DNA from: Streptomyces umbrinus
Lineage (GTDB): Bacteria > Actinomycetota > Actinomycetes > Streptomycetales > Streptomycetaceae
Assembly: GCF_030817415.1 (NCBI RefSeq)
Contig: NZ_JAUSZI010000002.1
Location: forward strand, 3,224,001 to 3,288,000
DNA: 64,000 nt
Reading direction: 5' to 3'
Each line of letters begins with the position of its first letter. Position 1 is the stretch's first letter. The notes below the pieces were generated by a model. That model was given only the letters and a program-made list of their open reading frames with translations. It searched no databases and was not told the DNA's origin. Shown one piece after another: positions 34,278-43,031 of the stretch. Both the position numbers and the translations under genes were made by a program.

Positions 34278-34315
34278 ACGCTAGGCGTCCGGGCCGGCCC
34301 CGGCCAACCGATTTT
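34278..34315 (-). promoter_or_regulatory. WblC/WhiB7-type promoter for the erm-mgt operon
   Basis: On the minus strand AAAATCGG (34315-34308) is directly followed by the -35 TTGGCC (34307-34302), an 18-base spacer and the -10 TAGCGT (34283-34278). AAAATCGGTTG is an AT-rich box next to the -35, as at WhiB7-dependent promoters of mycobacteria. Streptomyces WblC controls ribosome-targeting antibiotic resistance genes, so the match fits the genes it drives. Confidence 0.65.
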
Positions 34316-34331
34316 CACCCCCGGGGCCTTC

Positions 34332-34484
34332 CAGGGGCGCGAGGAACCGCGCACCTCCCAGTAGCGCCCCGCACGTCCGTCCAGGGGCCAGACGACCCGC
34401 GGGCTTTTAGGGGCGCGGGGAACGGCGCAATCTTTTAGGGGCGCGGGGAACTGCGCGACCAGCCCCCACCAACCGGCACCCAGC
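34332..34484 (+). repeat. Cluster of three family A repeats
   Basis: Copies lie at 34332-34353 (truncated), 34408-34430 (truncated) and 34436-34484 (full: AGGGGCGCGGGGAACTGCGC then GACCAGCCCCCACCAACCGG). The two last copies share a TTTTAGGGGCGCGGGGAAC start and sit 28 bases apart. This is the filler between the erm promoter and the sugar ABC gene (34316-34522); no gene is seen. Confidence 0.8.
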
Positions 34485-34522
34485 AAACCACCCCATCCCC
34501 CAAGCCCAGCGGCAGCGAACCG

Positions 34523-35815
34523 TCACCTCTGATACCGCGCAAGCACCAGATTCCCGTCCCTCACCAACCGCTCCCGCAACTCACCAAGCCCAATCGCCCC
34601 GCTGTAGTACTCCTGAAACGCAGGCGTAGCCACCTTGTCCTTCCACTCCGGATACCCCCGCACGGACTGCGCCGGTGCCGACCGCAGATACCGCGCAAGC
34701 CCCGCCCCGATCGCCCACCCGTCCTCCTCGACACGCAACGCCGGATCCCGGAGTGCCCCCGTACCGGTGGGCAGCATCCAGTCGCCGAGCGCGAGCCGCA
34801 CCATGTTCGAGGGCTGGAGCAGGAAGCCGATGAACGCGGCGGCCTCCTTCTTGTGCGGACTGTCCTCCGCAACGGACAGGGTCTGAGGGCTAACCCCCTG
34901 AGTGAGCCCATCCGCACCGGCCGGCGCGGGCAGCACCTGCCATTCGAAGCCCTTCGGCGCCTGCTGCACGATCTGCTGCCGGTAGGAGAACCCGAGCGGA
35001 ACCATCGCGTACTTGCCGCCGAAGAAGCCGGGGAGAGTGTCGGACCCACCGCTGCCGAGCGTCGAACTCGACGCGCTGCCATCGGTGTTGACCTGGTCGT
35101 GAATAGTCCGGGGCACCACCTCGTCGCCGGCCCCGAACCGAATCCGCACCTTGCCGTCCGCACCCCGGTGGAACAACTGCCCGCCGGTCGCGAGCGACAG
35201 GTTCAGGGTCGCCGAGACGGGCTCCTTGAGCGGCCAGGCCACACCGTACTTACCTTCCTCATCGCCCAGTTCATCAGTGATCTCTCTGAACTCACCCCAG
35301 GTCCAGGGCTTTTCGGGCGTGGGAATCCGTACGCCCGACTCCCGCAGCCACTTGGCGTTGGCGATCAGAACGCGCGGCTCCTGGAGGAACGGCACCCCGT
35401 AGACCCCGTCCCCGAAGGTCACGGTCTCCCAACTCCGCTGCGGAATATCGGACTTGAGCCGCTCCGGCAGCAGGTCACGCAGATCCGCGAGATACCCGCC
35501 GTACGCGAAGTCCGCGAGGTCGTCCGAGGCGTCATGGATGATGTCCGGCGCCTCACCGCCCTCGAAGGAGGTGAGCAGCTGGTCGTGGACGCTGTCCCAA
35601 CTCCCCTGTACGTACTCGACCTTGACGTCCGAGTGGGTGGCGTTCCACTCCTTCACCAGCTCCTTGTTGACGTCGACGGACTCCTCCTGCCAGGCGAGGG
35701 ACTGGAAGCGGAGGGTGATCCTGCCGTCCTCCGCACCGCCGTCACCGCCGGTGCAGGCCGCACTGCCCATGAGCAGCAGCGCCACGCCCATCGCGACGAG
35801 CCGTTTCGTCCGCAT
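34523..35815 (-). CDS. Sugar ABC transporter substrate-binding lipoprotein
   Basis: The 430-residue family 1 solute-binding protein has lipobox LLLMGSAAC at its N-terminus, with CTGGDGG after cleavage. Middle parts DIIHDASDDLADFAYGGYL, GVPFLQEPRVLIANAKWL and WTWGEFREITDELG are typical. It captures a saccharide outside the membrane. It is the last gene of a three-gene unit, one base overlapping the second permease. Carbohydrate specificity cannot be read. Confidence 0.9.
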   Translation of the reverse strand: MRTKRLVAMGVALLLMGSAACTGGDGGAEDGRITLRFQSLAWQEESVDVNKELVKEWNATHSDVKVEYVQGSWDSVHDQLLTSFEGGEAPDIIHDASDDLADFAYGGYLADLRDLLPERLKSDIPQRSWETVTFGDGVYGVPFLQEPRVLIANAKWLRESGVRIPTPEKPWTWGEFREITDELGDEEGKYGVAWPLKEPVSATLNLSLATGGQLFHRGADGKVRIRFGAGDEVVPRTIHDQVNTDGSASSSTLGSGGSDTLPGFFGGKYAMVPLGFSYRQQIVQQAPKGFEWQVLPAPAGADGLTQGVSPQTLSVAEDSPHKKEAAAFIGFLLQPSNMVRLALGDWMLPTGTGALRDPALRVEEDGWAIGAGLARYLRSAPAQSVRGYPEWKDKVATPAFQEYYSGAIGLGELRERLVRDGNLVLARYQR

Positions 35816-36648
35816 CAGCTCTTCACCGCCCCGGCGAGCATCCCGCCCGTGATCCGTTTCTGGATGACCGCGAAGACGACCAGCGAGGGCAGGGTCGCCA
35901 GGAACGCGGCGGCCGCGAGGGGCCCGAGGTCCGCCACGCCCTCCGCGCCGATGAAGTGCGTGAGGACGACCGGAAGGGTCTGTTTCTCCGGGGTCTTGAG
36001 GAGCACCAGCGCGAAGAAGAACTCGTTCCACGCGCTGATGAACGCGAACAGCGCCGTGGCCACGATCCCCGGCGCGAGCAGCGGCGCGGTGATCGAGACC
36101 AGCGTCCGCAGCCTGCCGGCCCCGTCCACGGCCGCGGCCTCCTCCAGCTCGGTCGGCACGGCCCGTACGTACCCCACGAGCATCCACAGTGCGAACGGCA
36201 GCGCCCACACGACGTACACCATGATCAGACCCGGCACGGAGTTGATCAGCCGCAGGTTCTTCAGGACCAGGAACAACGGGATGATCACCAGCACGAACGG
36301 GAACGCCTGGCTGACCACGACCCAGCCGGTCGCCGCCCTCGCGAGCCGTGTGCGGTGCCGGGCCATGACGTACGCCATCGGGGTCGCGATCAGTACGGCG
36401 ATCACCGCCGCGCCGACCGCCGCGATCAGCGAGTTCAACGCGGCGTCCAGCAGCGGCTGTTCGTCGAAGGCCTGCCGGAAGTTGGCGAGGGTCGGGTCCT
36501 TGGGGATCCAGGTCGGATGCAGACTCCCCAGCTCGCGCGGCGGTTTGAAGGCGGTGGAGATCAGCCAGAGGAACGGGAAGGCGAGAAAGACGAGATAGGC
36601 GAGAAGCGCGAGGTACTGTCCCGCGCGAGCCGATTTCCGAGTCCTCAC
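35815..36648 (-). CDS. Sugar ABC transporter permease, MalG type
   Basis: The 277-residue membrane protein has six hydrophobic segments and the EAA loop ELEEAAAVDGAGRLRTLVSI. The start is GTG 36648, overlapping the upstream permease stop by four bases (GTGA). It pairs with the MalF-type permease. Confidence 0.9.
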   Translation of the reverse strand: MRTRKSARAGQYLALLAYLVFLAFPFLWLISTAFKPPRELGSLHPTWIPKDPTLANFRQAFDEQPLLDAALNSLIAAVGAAVIAVLIATPMAYVMARHRTRLARAATGWVVVSQAFPFVLVIIPLFLVLKNLRLINSVPGLIMVYVVWALPFALWMLVGYVRAVPTELEEAAAVDGAGRLRTLVSITAPLLAPGIVATALFAFISAWNEFFFALVLLKTPEKQTLPVVLTHFIGAEGVADLGPLAAAAFLATLPSLVVFAVIQKRITGGMLAGAVKS

Positions 36649-37601
36649 GCGTCGTCGCCTCCCCTCAGCCGGCCGACCAGATGGAGCGCGAGGATCACCG
36701 AGATCACCGCGACCATCACACACCCCATCGCCGCCGCGTACCCGAACTGCCCGTAGCGGAAGGCCTCTTCGTACGCGAACAGCATCGGCAGCCGGGTGCG
36801 CCCGCCGGGACCGCCGTTGGTCAGGACGTACACCAGGGCGAAGGAGTTGAAGTTCCAGATGAAGTTGAGCGCGGTGATGGCGAGCGCGACCGGTTTGAGG
36901 GCGGGCCAGGTCACCGTGCGGAAGCGGCGCCAGGCGTCCGCGCCGTCCATCGCGGCCGCCTCGTGCAGTTCGCGCGGTGTGTTCTGCAGTCCTGCGAGCA
37001 GGGCGACCGTCGTCTGGGGCATGCCCGCCCATACGCCGACCACGATCACCGCGGGCAGGGCGGTGGCGAGGCCGCTCAGCCAGTCACGGCCATCGCCCAG
37101 GCCCAGGTCGCGGATCGTCTCGTTGAGGATGCCCGCGTCCGGGTTGTAGACGAGCCGCCACATGATGCCGACCACCACCTCGGGCATCGCCCACGGGATG
37201 ATCGCGAGCGACCGTGCCAGCCAGCGGAAGCGGAGGTTCTCGTTGAGCAGCAGGGCGAGGCCGAGGGCGAGGAGGAACTGCGGGATCGTCACGCCCACCG
37301 CCCACAGCAGGCCGATCCGGAACGAGTCCCAGAACAGGGTGTCGTGCAGCAGGTCCTGGAAGTTGAGGGTGCCGATCCACTGTGTGGGCTCGGTGCGGCC
37401 CGACTGGGAGTCGGTGAACGCCAGCGCGATGCCGTAGAGGAGCGGTCCGACGCTGAGCACCAGGATCGGGATCAGCGCGGGCAGCACCAGGAACCAGGCG
37501 CCGTGGTCGACGAGACGGTCACCCGCGCCTCCGCCTCCGCCATCCGGCGCACCTCTCGCTGACCGTTTCACTGACCGCTTCCTCACGGTCGCCGATGTCA
37601 C
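36645..37601 (-). CDS. Sugar ABC transporter permease, MalF type
   Basis: The 318-residue membrane protein has EAA loop ELHEAAAMDGADAWRRFRTV and the MalF-type N-terminal helix FLVLPALIPILVLSVGPLLYG (residues about 37-57). A basic Gly-rich tail precedes it. GTG 37601 is the start. The operon has no ATPase gene, as is usual for Streptomyces sugar importers that share the MsiK ATPase encoded elsewhere. Confidence 0.9.
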   Translation of the reverse strand: MTSATVRKRSVKRSARGAPDGGGGGAGDRLVDHGAWFLVLPALIPILVLSVGPLLYGIALAFTDSQSGRTEPTQWIGTLNFQDLLHDTLFWDSFRIGLLWAVGVTIPQFLLALGLALLLNENLRFRWLARSLAIIPWAMPEVVVGIMWRLVYNPDAGILNETIRDLGLGDGRDWLSGLATALPAVIVVGVWAGMPQTTVALLAGLQNTPRELHEAAAMDGADAWRRFRTVTWPALKPVALAITALNFIWNFNSFALVYVLTNGGPGGRTRLPMLFAYEEAFRYGQFGYAAAMGCVMVAVISVILALHLVGRLRGGDDA

Positions 37602-37657
37602 GGAATCAGCTCCTCTGGGCGGCTCGTACGGGTCTGGCCGTCCCGGCGGCCCCCGTC

Positions 37658-37686
37658 ATCGTGCTGACGTACTGACACGCCGTCAA
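37658..37686 (-). promoter_or_regulatory. Candidate promoter of the sugar ABC operon
   Basis: On the minus strand TTGACG (37686-37681) and CACGAT (37663-37658) are 17 bases apart, a fair housekeeping-type promoter, about 57 bases before the GTG. No LacI-type operator was recognised. Confidence 0.4.
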
Positions 37687-37825
37687 GACAGCGCACACAC
37701 CCTCCCGAGGGCTCTCACCAGTGTGAATGCGACACTGGGCGGCGTATGGCGTGATCTCGACCGCCGACGCGACGAGAACCGCAGGACAACCGGACGAGAA
37801 CCAAGGGCTCCACGGGAGGCGAGTG

Positions 37826-38677
37826 ATGGACGAGGCACAGGCGCGGGGCGTGCTCGCCGAGGCGGGGTTCGACCGGGGCTCGGAGCTGCTCGCGCTGGGC
37901 GAGAACGCCGTGTTCGCCGCCGGTGACCTGGTGGTCAAGGTGGGCCGCGACGCCGAGCTGCTCGACCGGGCGCGGCGGGAACTGGCCATCGCCGTCTGGC
38001 TCGCCGGGGCGGGCGTCCCCGCCGTGCGGGCCGCCGAGTCCGAGGCGCGGTCCGTGGCCGGTCACCCGGTGACGGTGTGGCACCGGCTGCCCGCTCCCGT
38101 ACGTCCCGCCGCACCCGGCGATCTCGCCGGGCTGCTGCGTCTGGTGCACGCCCTGCCCTCCCCCGCCTTCGCGCTGCCGCGCCGCGAGCTGCTGGGCGGG
38201 GTCGAGCGGTGGCTGCGGCTGGCGGGCGACGCGATCGACCCGGCGGACGCCGCGTTCCTGAGGGACCGGCGCGACGGTTTCGCCACGGCCGCCGCCGCAC
38301 TCACCCCGCATCTGCCGCGGGGCCCGATCCACGGCGACGCGCTGCCCCGCAACGTCCACATCGGCCCCGACGGGCCGGTCCTGGTCGACCTGGAGACCTT
38401 CTCCACCGACCTTCGCGAACACGACCTCGTGGTCATGGCGCTGTCCCGCGACCGGTACGGGCTGCCCGCCGAGGCGTACGACGCGTTCACCCGGACGTAC
38501 GGCTGGGACGTACGCGAGTGGGACGGCTGCGGGGTACTGCGCGGGGCCCGCGAGACGGCGAGCTGCGCCTGGGTCTCCCAGCACGCACCGAGCAATCCGA
38601 AGGCGCTGGCGGAGTTCGAGCGCCGGGTGGCGTCACTGCGGGACGGCGACGAAACGGTTCGCTGGTACCCCTTCTGA
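37826..38677 (+). CDS. Aminoglycoside phosphotransferase-fold protein
   Basis: The 283-residue protein has the APH kinase-like fold: N-lobe Lys in AAGDLVVKVGRDAEL, catalytic loop GPIHGDALPRNVHI with the HGD motif, and metal loop LVDLETFSTD. The substrate is unknown; homologues phosphorylate small molecules and most are not resistance enzymes. ATG 37826 follows GGGAGG. It ends before a family C repeat. Confidence 0.82.
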   Translation: MDEAQARGVLAEAGFDRGSELLALGENAVFAAGDLVVKVGRDAELLDRARRELAIAVWLAGAGVPAVRAAESEARSVAGHPVTVWHRLPAPVRPAAPGDLAGLLRLVHALPSPAFALPRRELLGGVERWLRLAGDAIDPADAAFLRDRRDGFATAAAALTPHLPRGPIHGDALPRNVHIGPDGPVLVDLETFSTDLREHDLVVMALSRDRYGLPAEAYDAFTRTYGWDVREWDGCGVLRGARETASCAWVSQHAPSNPKALAEFERRVASLRDGDETVRWYPF

Positions 38678-38718
38678 GGCTGCTCTCTTGGACTGCGCCC
38701 TTCGAATGCCCGATAGGC

Positions 38719-38757
38719 GAGTGAGCCGAAGGGGCGCGCCGGAGGCGAACCGAGCCC
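38719..38757 (+). repeat. Dispersed repeat, family C copy 2
   Basis: GAGTGAGCCGAAGGGGCGCG is followed closely by GGAGGCGAACCGAGCC. It is the short form of the element at 12385-12532 and lies between the convergent kinase-like and LysR genes. Confidence 0.75.
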
Positions 38758-38770
38758 AAAATAAGAGGGG

Positions 38771-39673
38771 TCAGCCGCGGTCGCGGATCGTCCCGGCCGC
38801 CCGGTGCAGTTCGGCGAGTACCGTCCGTACGGCCTTGCGGGCCGTGCGTTCGGGGCGGTGGAGCGCGTCGATGTGCCGCCGGGCCTGGACGCCGCTGAGC
38901 GGCTTGAGCACCAGCGCGGGGTGCGGGCGCATCGTCCAGCGGGGCATCAGGGCGAGGCCCCCTCCGGCGGCGACGGCCTCGGCTGCCACCGCGAACTCGT
39001 TGATGCGGTGCGCGAGACGGAGTCGGCGTCCCGCGGCGGTGGCGATGGCGTCGACGGTCGCCACGATCGGGAAGCCGTCGTGTGCCGTGATCCAGGGCTG
39101 CTCGGCCACATCGCGCGGGGTGAGCCGCCGTTTGACGGCCAGCGGGTGGTCGGCGGGCATCGCCACGTCGAGCGGTTCGCGCAGGAGGGTGGTGGCCGTG
39201 ACCGTGCGCGGCCAGCCCGGGGTGTGTTCGAGGCGGTGGGCGAGCACGAGGTCGTACTCCCTGGTCAGCGGCGGGAAGTCGTCCTGTGTCACATCCGCGT
39301 CGGCGAGGGACAGCTGTGGCCCGTCGGGCTCGGCGAGCGCCTGGAGCAGCAGCGGGAAGAACGCCGAAGCCGCACTGTGGAAGGCCGCCACCGACACCTC
39401 GCCGTCCGGCCGGTCGACGAACTCCGCGACGGTGTGCCGGGCCCGCTCCAGTGCCGTCTCCACCTCGATCGCCGCCCCGGCCAGCGCCTGCCCGGCGTCG
39501 GTGAGCGCCAGCCGCCGTCCCTGGCGCTCGGTGAGCGGCACGGGGATCGCGCGCTGAAGCAGCCGCAGTTGCTGGGAGATCGCCGAGGGCGTCACGAGCA
39601 GCGCCTCCGCGACCGCGGTGACGCTGCCGAGTTCGCCCAGCTCACGCAGGATCCTCAGCTGCCGTTCGTCCAT
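38771..39673 (-). CDS. LysR family transcriptional regulator
   Basis: The 300-residue regulator starts with a winged helix-turn-helix (LGSVTAVAEALLVTPSAISQQ, residues about 15-35, continuing to LTDAG) and continues with a periplasmic-binding-like effector domain. It is divergent from the EamA transporter gene, a common pairing in which the regulator controls the exporter. Its start is 39673; the 104-base gap holds the shared promoters. Confidence 0.9.
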   Translation of the reverse strand: MDERQLRILRELGELGSVTAVAEALLVTPSAISQQLRLLQRAIPVPLTERQGRRLALTDAGQALAGAAIEVETALERARHTVAEFVDRPDGEVSVAAFHSAASAFFPLLLQALAEPDGPQLSLADADVTQDDFPPLTREYDLVLAHRLEHTPGWPRTVTATTLLREPLDVAMPADHPLAVKRRLTPRDVAEQPWITAHDGFPIVATVDAIATAAGRRLRLAHRINEFAVAAEAVAAGGGLALMPRWTMRPHPALVLKPLSGVQARRHIDALHRPERTARKAVRTVLAELHRAAGTIRDRG

Positions 39674-39777
39674 GTCCTCGTCCCAGCGATCGCATCGTTC
39701 CCGATGTAGGGATGCTAAAGGATCGTTTAAGAAGTTGGCTCTGGGCTACAGGGACGTGGACGGTGCAGGGTGAGCGC

Positions 39778-40788
39778 GTGCCTGATGCCCGCCGTACCGA
39801 TGCGGTACTTCTCCTCGTCGCCCTCGTCTGGGGTTCCAGTTATCTGTCCGCCCAGACCGCCACCGCCGTACTGCCCGTCCTGGTCGTGCTGTTCGCGCGC
39901 TACGCCCTGTCCGCGCTCGCCTGTCTCGGTCTGGTCGCCACCGACCGGAAGTCCGGCGGGTGGACCCGCGACGAGATCCGGATCGGCGTGCCTCTGGGGG
40001 TCACCCAGGCGGCCGTCCTGGTGGTGGAGACGTACGGTGTCGCCCACACGAGTGCCGCGAACGCGGGGCTGATCATCAGCCTGACCATCGTGATCACTCC
40101 CCTCCTCGACCGCTCGGGCCACCGCGGCGGCCTCCCGCTGTCCTTCTACGCGGCCGCCGGCGTGTGCCTGCTGGCCGTCGGCCTGCTCATGTCGGGCAAC
40201 GGCTTCCACGCTCCCCGTCTCGGCGATCTGCTGATGCTCGCCGCCGCGCTGATCCGGGCGGTGCATGTCGCGCTCGTCGGCCGGCTCACCGTGAACCGTG
40301 CGATCCGCCCGCTGCGGCTGACCACCGTGCAGACCCTCGTCGGCTCGGCGCTGTTCCTGCTGCCCGCGTCCGGCGAACTGTCCACGCTCGCCCACATCGG
40401 CGTCGCGGGCTGGGCCCAACTGCTCTATCTCGCCCTGTTCTGCAGCGTGTTCGCCTTCCTCGCGCAGACCTGGGCAGTCCAGCGCACCTCGGCGAGCCGA
40501 GCCAGCCTCCTCCTCGGCACCGAACCGATCTGGGCCGCAGCCGTGGGAATCACCCTGGCCGGCGACCACTTCACCCCGCTCACGGGTCTCGGCGCGGCGA
40601 TGATGGTCGCCGGAACGTACTGGGGCCAGTCCATCGAACGCGCCCACCGCGCCGCCACCTCCGAGGGGGCTCGGCCGCCGTCGACGGCGTCGGCCCCTTC
40701 AGAGACCCGCACCGTTCAGGGGCGCGGGGCTGTGACATCTGCGGCTCCGCCGCGTGGGCGCGACAAGCCACAACCAACCCGCAGGTGA
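39778..40788 (+). CDS. EamA/DMT family transporter whose C-terminus is encoded by a dispersed repeat
   Basis: The roughly 336-residue membrane protein has ten hydrophobic segments in two EamA repeats (LLLVALVWGSSYLSAQ and the half starting RLGDLLMLAAALIRAVHVA). It probably exports a small metabolite under control of the divergent LysR gene. GTG 39778 (GGGTGAG just upstream) is preferred; GTG 39763 and ATG 39712 are possible. The last ~25 codons (TVQGRGAVTSAAPP..QPTRR) are the family A repeat at 40717-40785, so the natural stop seems to have been lost to the repeat. Confidence 0.85.
   Translation: MPDARRTDAVLLLVALVWGSSYLSAQTATAVLPVLVVLFARYALSALACLGLVATDRKSGGWTRDEIRIGVPLGVTQAAVLVVETYGVAHTSAANAGLIISLTIVITPLLDRSGHRGGLPLSFYAAAGVCLLAVGLLMSGNGFHAPRLGDLLMLAAALIRAVHVALVGRLTVNRAIRPLRLTTVQTLVGSALFLLPASGELSTLAHIGVAGWAQLLYLALFCSVFAFLAQTWAVQRTSASRASLLLGTEPIWAAAVGITLAGDHFTPLTGLGAAMMVAGTYWGQSIERAHRAATSEGARPPSTASAPSETRTVQGRGAVTSAAPPRGRDKPQPTRR
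40717..40785 (+). repeat. Family A repeat, long form, inside the transporter reading frame
   Basis: AGGGGCGCGGGGCTGTGACA opens this copy, with CTGCGGCTCCGCCGCGTGGG in the middle and GCGACAAGCCACAACCAACC at the end. The copy has an extra hairpin-like middle compared with the other copies. It overlaps the end of the EamA gene. Confidence 0.75.
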
Positions 40789-40801
40789 CGAACAACCCCC
40801 G

Positions 40802-41545
40802 TCAACGTCCGCTCCCCGCGGAGCGTTGCCCCGCGTCCGCCAGGTCCCGCAGCGGCCACACCCCGTCCACCACCGCCGTGGCGTCCCCCTTGCGGCGCAG
40901 GAAGGCCTGGAAGTCGGCCGCCCATTCCGCGTACCACTCGATCTGGCGGCGGTGCAGCTCCGCCGGGCCGAGGGCCGCGACCTTGGGATGGCGGGCGGCT
41001 ATCGCGCCTGCGAGGCGGGCCGCCGCCAGGGCGTCCGCCGAGGCGTCGTGGGCGGAGTCGAGCGCGATCCCGTACTCCGCGCAGACCGCTTCGAGATTCC
41101 GCTTGCCGCGGCGGTAGCGGTCCACGGAGCGGTCGATCGTGTACGGATCGATGACCGGCGCCGGATCGACTCCGCCGAGCCGGTCACGCAGTGACGGCAG
41201 TCCGTACCGCCGCAGTTCGGCGGAGAGCAGGGTCAGGTCGAAGGCCGCGTTGTACGCCACGACCGGGACGCCCGACTGCCAGTACGAGACGAGGACCGAG
41301 GCGATCGCGTCGGCCACCTGGTCGGCGGGCCTGCCGTCGGCCGTCGCCCTTTCGTTGCTGATCCCGTGCACCGCCACCGCGTCCGCCGGGATCTCGACTC
41401 CCGGGTCGGCGAGCCATTCGCGGTGCCCGACCGGCTCTGTTCCCCTGACCTCGATCACGGCCCCGGTGACGATGCGCGCCTCGCGCGGATCCGTCCCGGT
41501 CGTCTCCAGGTCGAAGCCGACCAGCAATTCCCCGTGCCAACCCAT
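40802..41545 (-). CDS. DnaQ-like 3'-5' exonuclease
   Basis: The 247-residue DEDDh-type nuclease shows Exo I VGFDLETTGTDP, Exo II VAYNAAFDLTLL and Exo III HDASADALAAARL, with the catalytic His in SAHDASAD. It may proofread or trim DNA or RNA ends; it is a free protein, not the polymerase III epsilon subunit itself. ATG 41545 gives MGWHGELLVGFDLET. The gene is monocistronic. Confidence 0.9.
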   Translation of the reverse strand: MGWHGELLVGFDLETTGTDPREARIVTGAVIEVRGTEPVGHREWLADPGVEIPADAVAVHGISNERATADGRPADQVADAIASVLVSYWQSGVPVVAYNAAFDLTLLSAELRRYGLPSLRDRLGGVDPAPVIDPYTIDRSVDRYRRGKRNLEAVCAEYGIALDSAHDASADALAAARLAGAIAARHPKVAALGPAELHRRQIEWYAEWAADFQAFLRRKGDATAVVDGVWPLRDLADAGQRSAGSGR

Positions 41546-41695
41546 GCCGGCCCCCTTCTTCGTGGTGCGATCCCCCAATGACCTCCACGATCCCATGGGC
41601 CACTGACAATCCGACGACCGCATTCCGCTTGACGCTCATCAGGCCCCGCCACCGGGCCGGCCGCGAGGCCGGACACAAGCCCGCCACGGGAGCCG

Positions 41696-42928
41696 TCAGG
41701 ACACAGGCCGCGAATCGGCCCAAGCCACCTCGAACTCCTCGCGATACGTCCCGAAAAGCCCTTCTTCGCCGACCTCGTCCGGCTTCAACACCCGCCCCCC
41801 GCCGCGCAGCACGAGCACCGGTGCCTCCATCCCGCGCGTCCGCCGCAGATACGACTGCACGACCGCTATGCCGTCCGAGCCGTCCCCGTCGACGAGGTAC
41901 GCCGTGAAACGGGGCGTCTCGTCGTAGACCTGGATCTCGAAAGCGCCGGGATCGCGCAGCCGGGCCCTGACCCGGCGCATGTGCAGGATGTTCATCTCGA
42001 CGGAGCGGCTCAACTCGCCCCGCTTGATGCCGAGTTCACGCTCGCGGCGCTTGACCGCGCTTGAGGCCGGGTTCAGGAACAGCAGCCGCACCCGGCAGCC
42101 GGACTCGGCCAGCCTGACGAGCCGCCGTCCGGAGAAGTTCTGCACGAGGAGGTTGAGGCCGATGCCGATGGCGTCGAGGCGGCGCGCTCCGCCGAAGATG
42201 TCCTCGGCGGGGAACTGCCGCATCAGCCGCACCCGGTCCGAGTGCACGCCCACCACGTCCGCATACCGGTCGCCGACCAGGTTCTCGACCGCGTCGACCG
42301 GAAGCCGCCGCGCGGACGGTACGTCGCTGCCCGCGCCGAGTATCTCCAGGAGCTTCGCGGAGGCGCGCTCGGCCTGGGCGAGGACGGCCTCGGACAGCGC
42401 CCTGTTGCGCGAGACGACGTTGCGGGTGACTTCCAGTTCGTCCAGGGCGAGTTCGACGTCCCGGCGCTCGTCGAAGTACGGCTCGAAGCACGGCCAGTGC
42501 TGCACCATCAGCTCGCGCAGCTGGGGCAACGTGAGGAAGCTCAGGACGTTGTCGTCGGCGGGGTCGAGCAAGTAGCCCTTGCGGCGGCTGACTTCGCGTA
42601 CGGCGACGGCCCGCTGCACCCACTCCTGCCCCGCGGGTCCGGCGGCGGCGACCACCCAGTCGTCCTCGCCGTGGACGGGTTCGTAGATCGGGCGCAGAAC
42701 AGCGGCCACGACCGCGCGCAGCCGCTGTTCGACGAGGTTCAGCCAGATGTAGGCCCGGCCGGCCCGCTGGGCGCGCGTACGCACCTCGCGCCAGGCGTCG
42801 GCGCCCCAGTCCAGCTCCGCTCCGATTTCCATCGGTCGTGCCAGGGACACCGCGCCCGGTGGGGCATCCGTGGAGCTCCCCTCGTGACCGCCGTCACCAG
42901 GGGGCAACTCCAGCCCTCCGGACCCCAC
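41696..42928 (-). CDS. SAV2148 family HEPN-domain protein
   Basis: The 410-residue protein is strongly reminiscent of the SAV2148 family conserved across Streptomyces. The middle GADAWREVRTRAQRAGRAYIWLN leads into a helical region that the family description assigns to HEPN. A C-terminal half with LLFLNPASSAVKRRERELG and LRDPGAFEIQVYDETPRFTAYLVDG looks like a phospholipase D-like or nucleotide-binding fold. GTG 42928 is chosen from the conserved start GSGGLELPPGDGGHEG. HEPN domains are often RNases; no R-x4-6-H motif is certain here. Confidence 0.78.
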   Translation of the reverse strand: MGSGGLELPPGDGGHEGSSTDAPPGAVSLARPMEIGAELDWGADAWREVRTRAQRAGRAYIWLNLVEQRLRAVVAAVLRPIYEPVHGEDDWVVAAAGPAGQEWVQRAVAVREVSRRKGYLLDPADDNVLSFLTLPQLRELMVQHWPCFEPYFDERRDVELALDELEVTRNVVSRNRALSEAVLAQAERASAKLLEILGAGSDVPSARRLPVDAVENLVGDRYADVVGVHSDRVRLMRQFPAEDIFGGARRLDAIGIGLNLLVQNFSGRRLVRLAESGCRVRLLFLNPASSAVKRRERELGIKRGELSRSVEMNILHMRRVRARLRDPGAFEIQVYDETPRFTAYLVDGDGSDGIAVVQSYLRRTRGMEAPVLVLRGGGRVLKPDEVGEEGLFGTYREEFEVAWADSRPVS

Positions 42929-43031
42929 CCGCGCACCGCCTTCCGCTCCCCCGAGCACTCCCCCAGCCAACGATCAAGGAAGGGTACTCCCGGGAGCAGC
43001 CGGCGGTGCAGCCGGATGGACAGGTCGTTTC

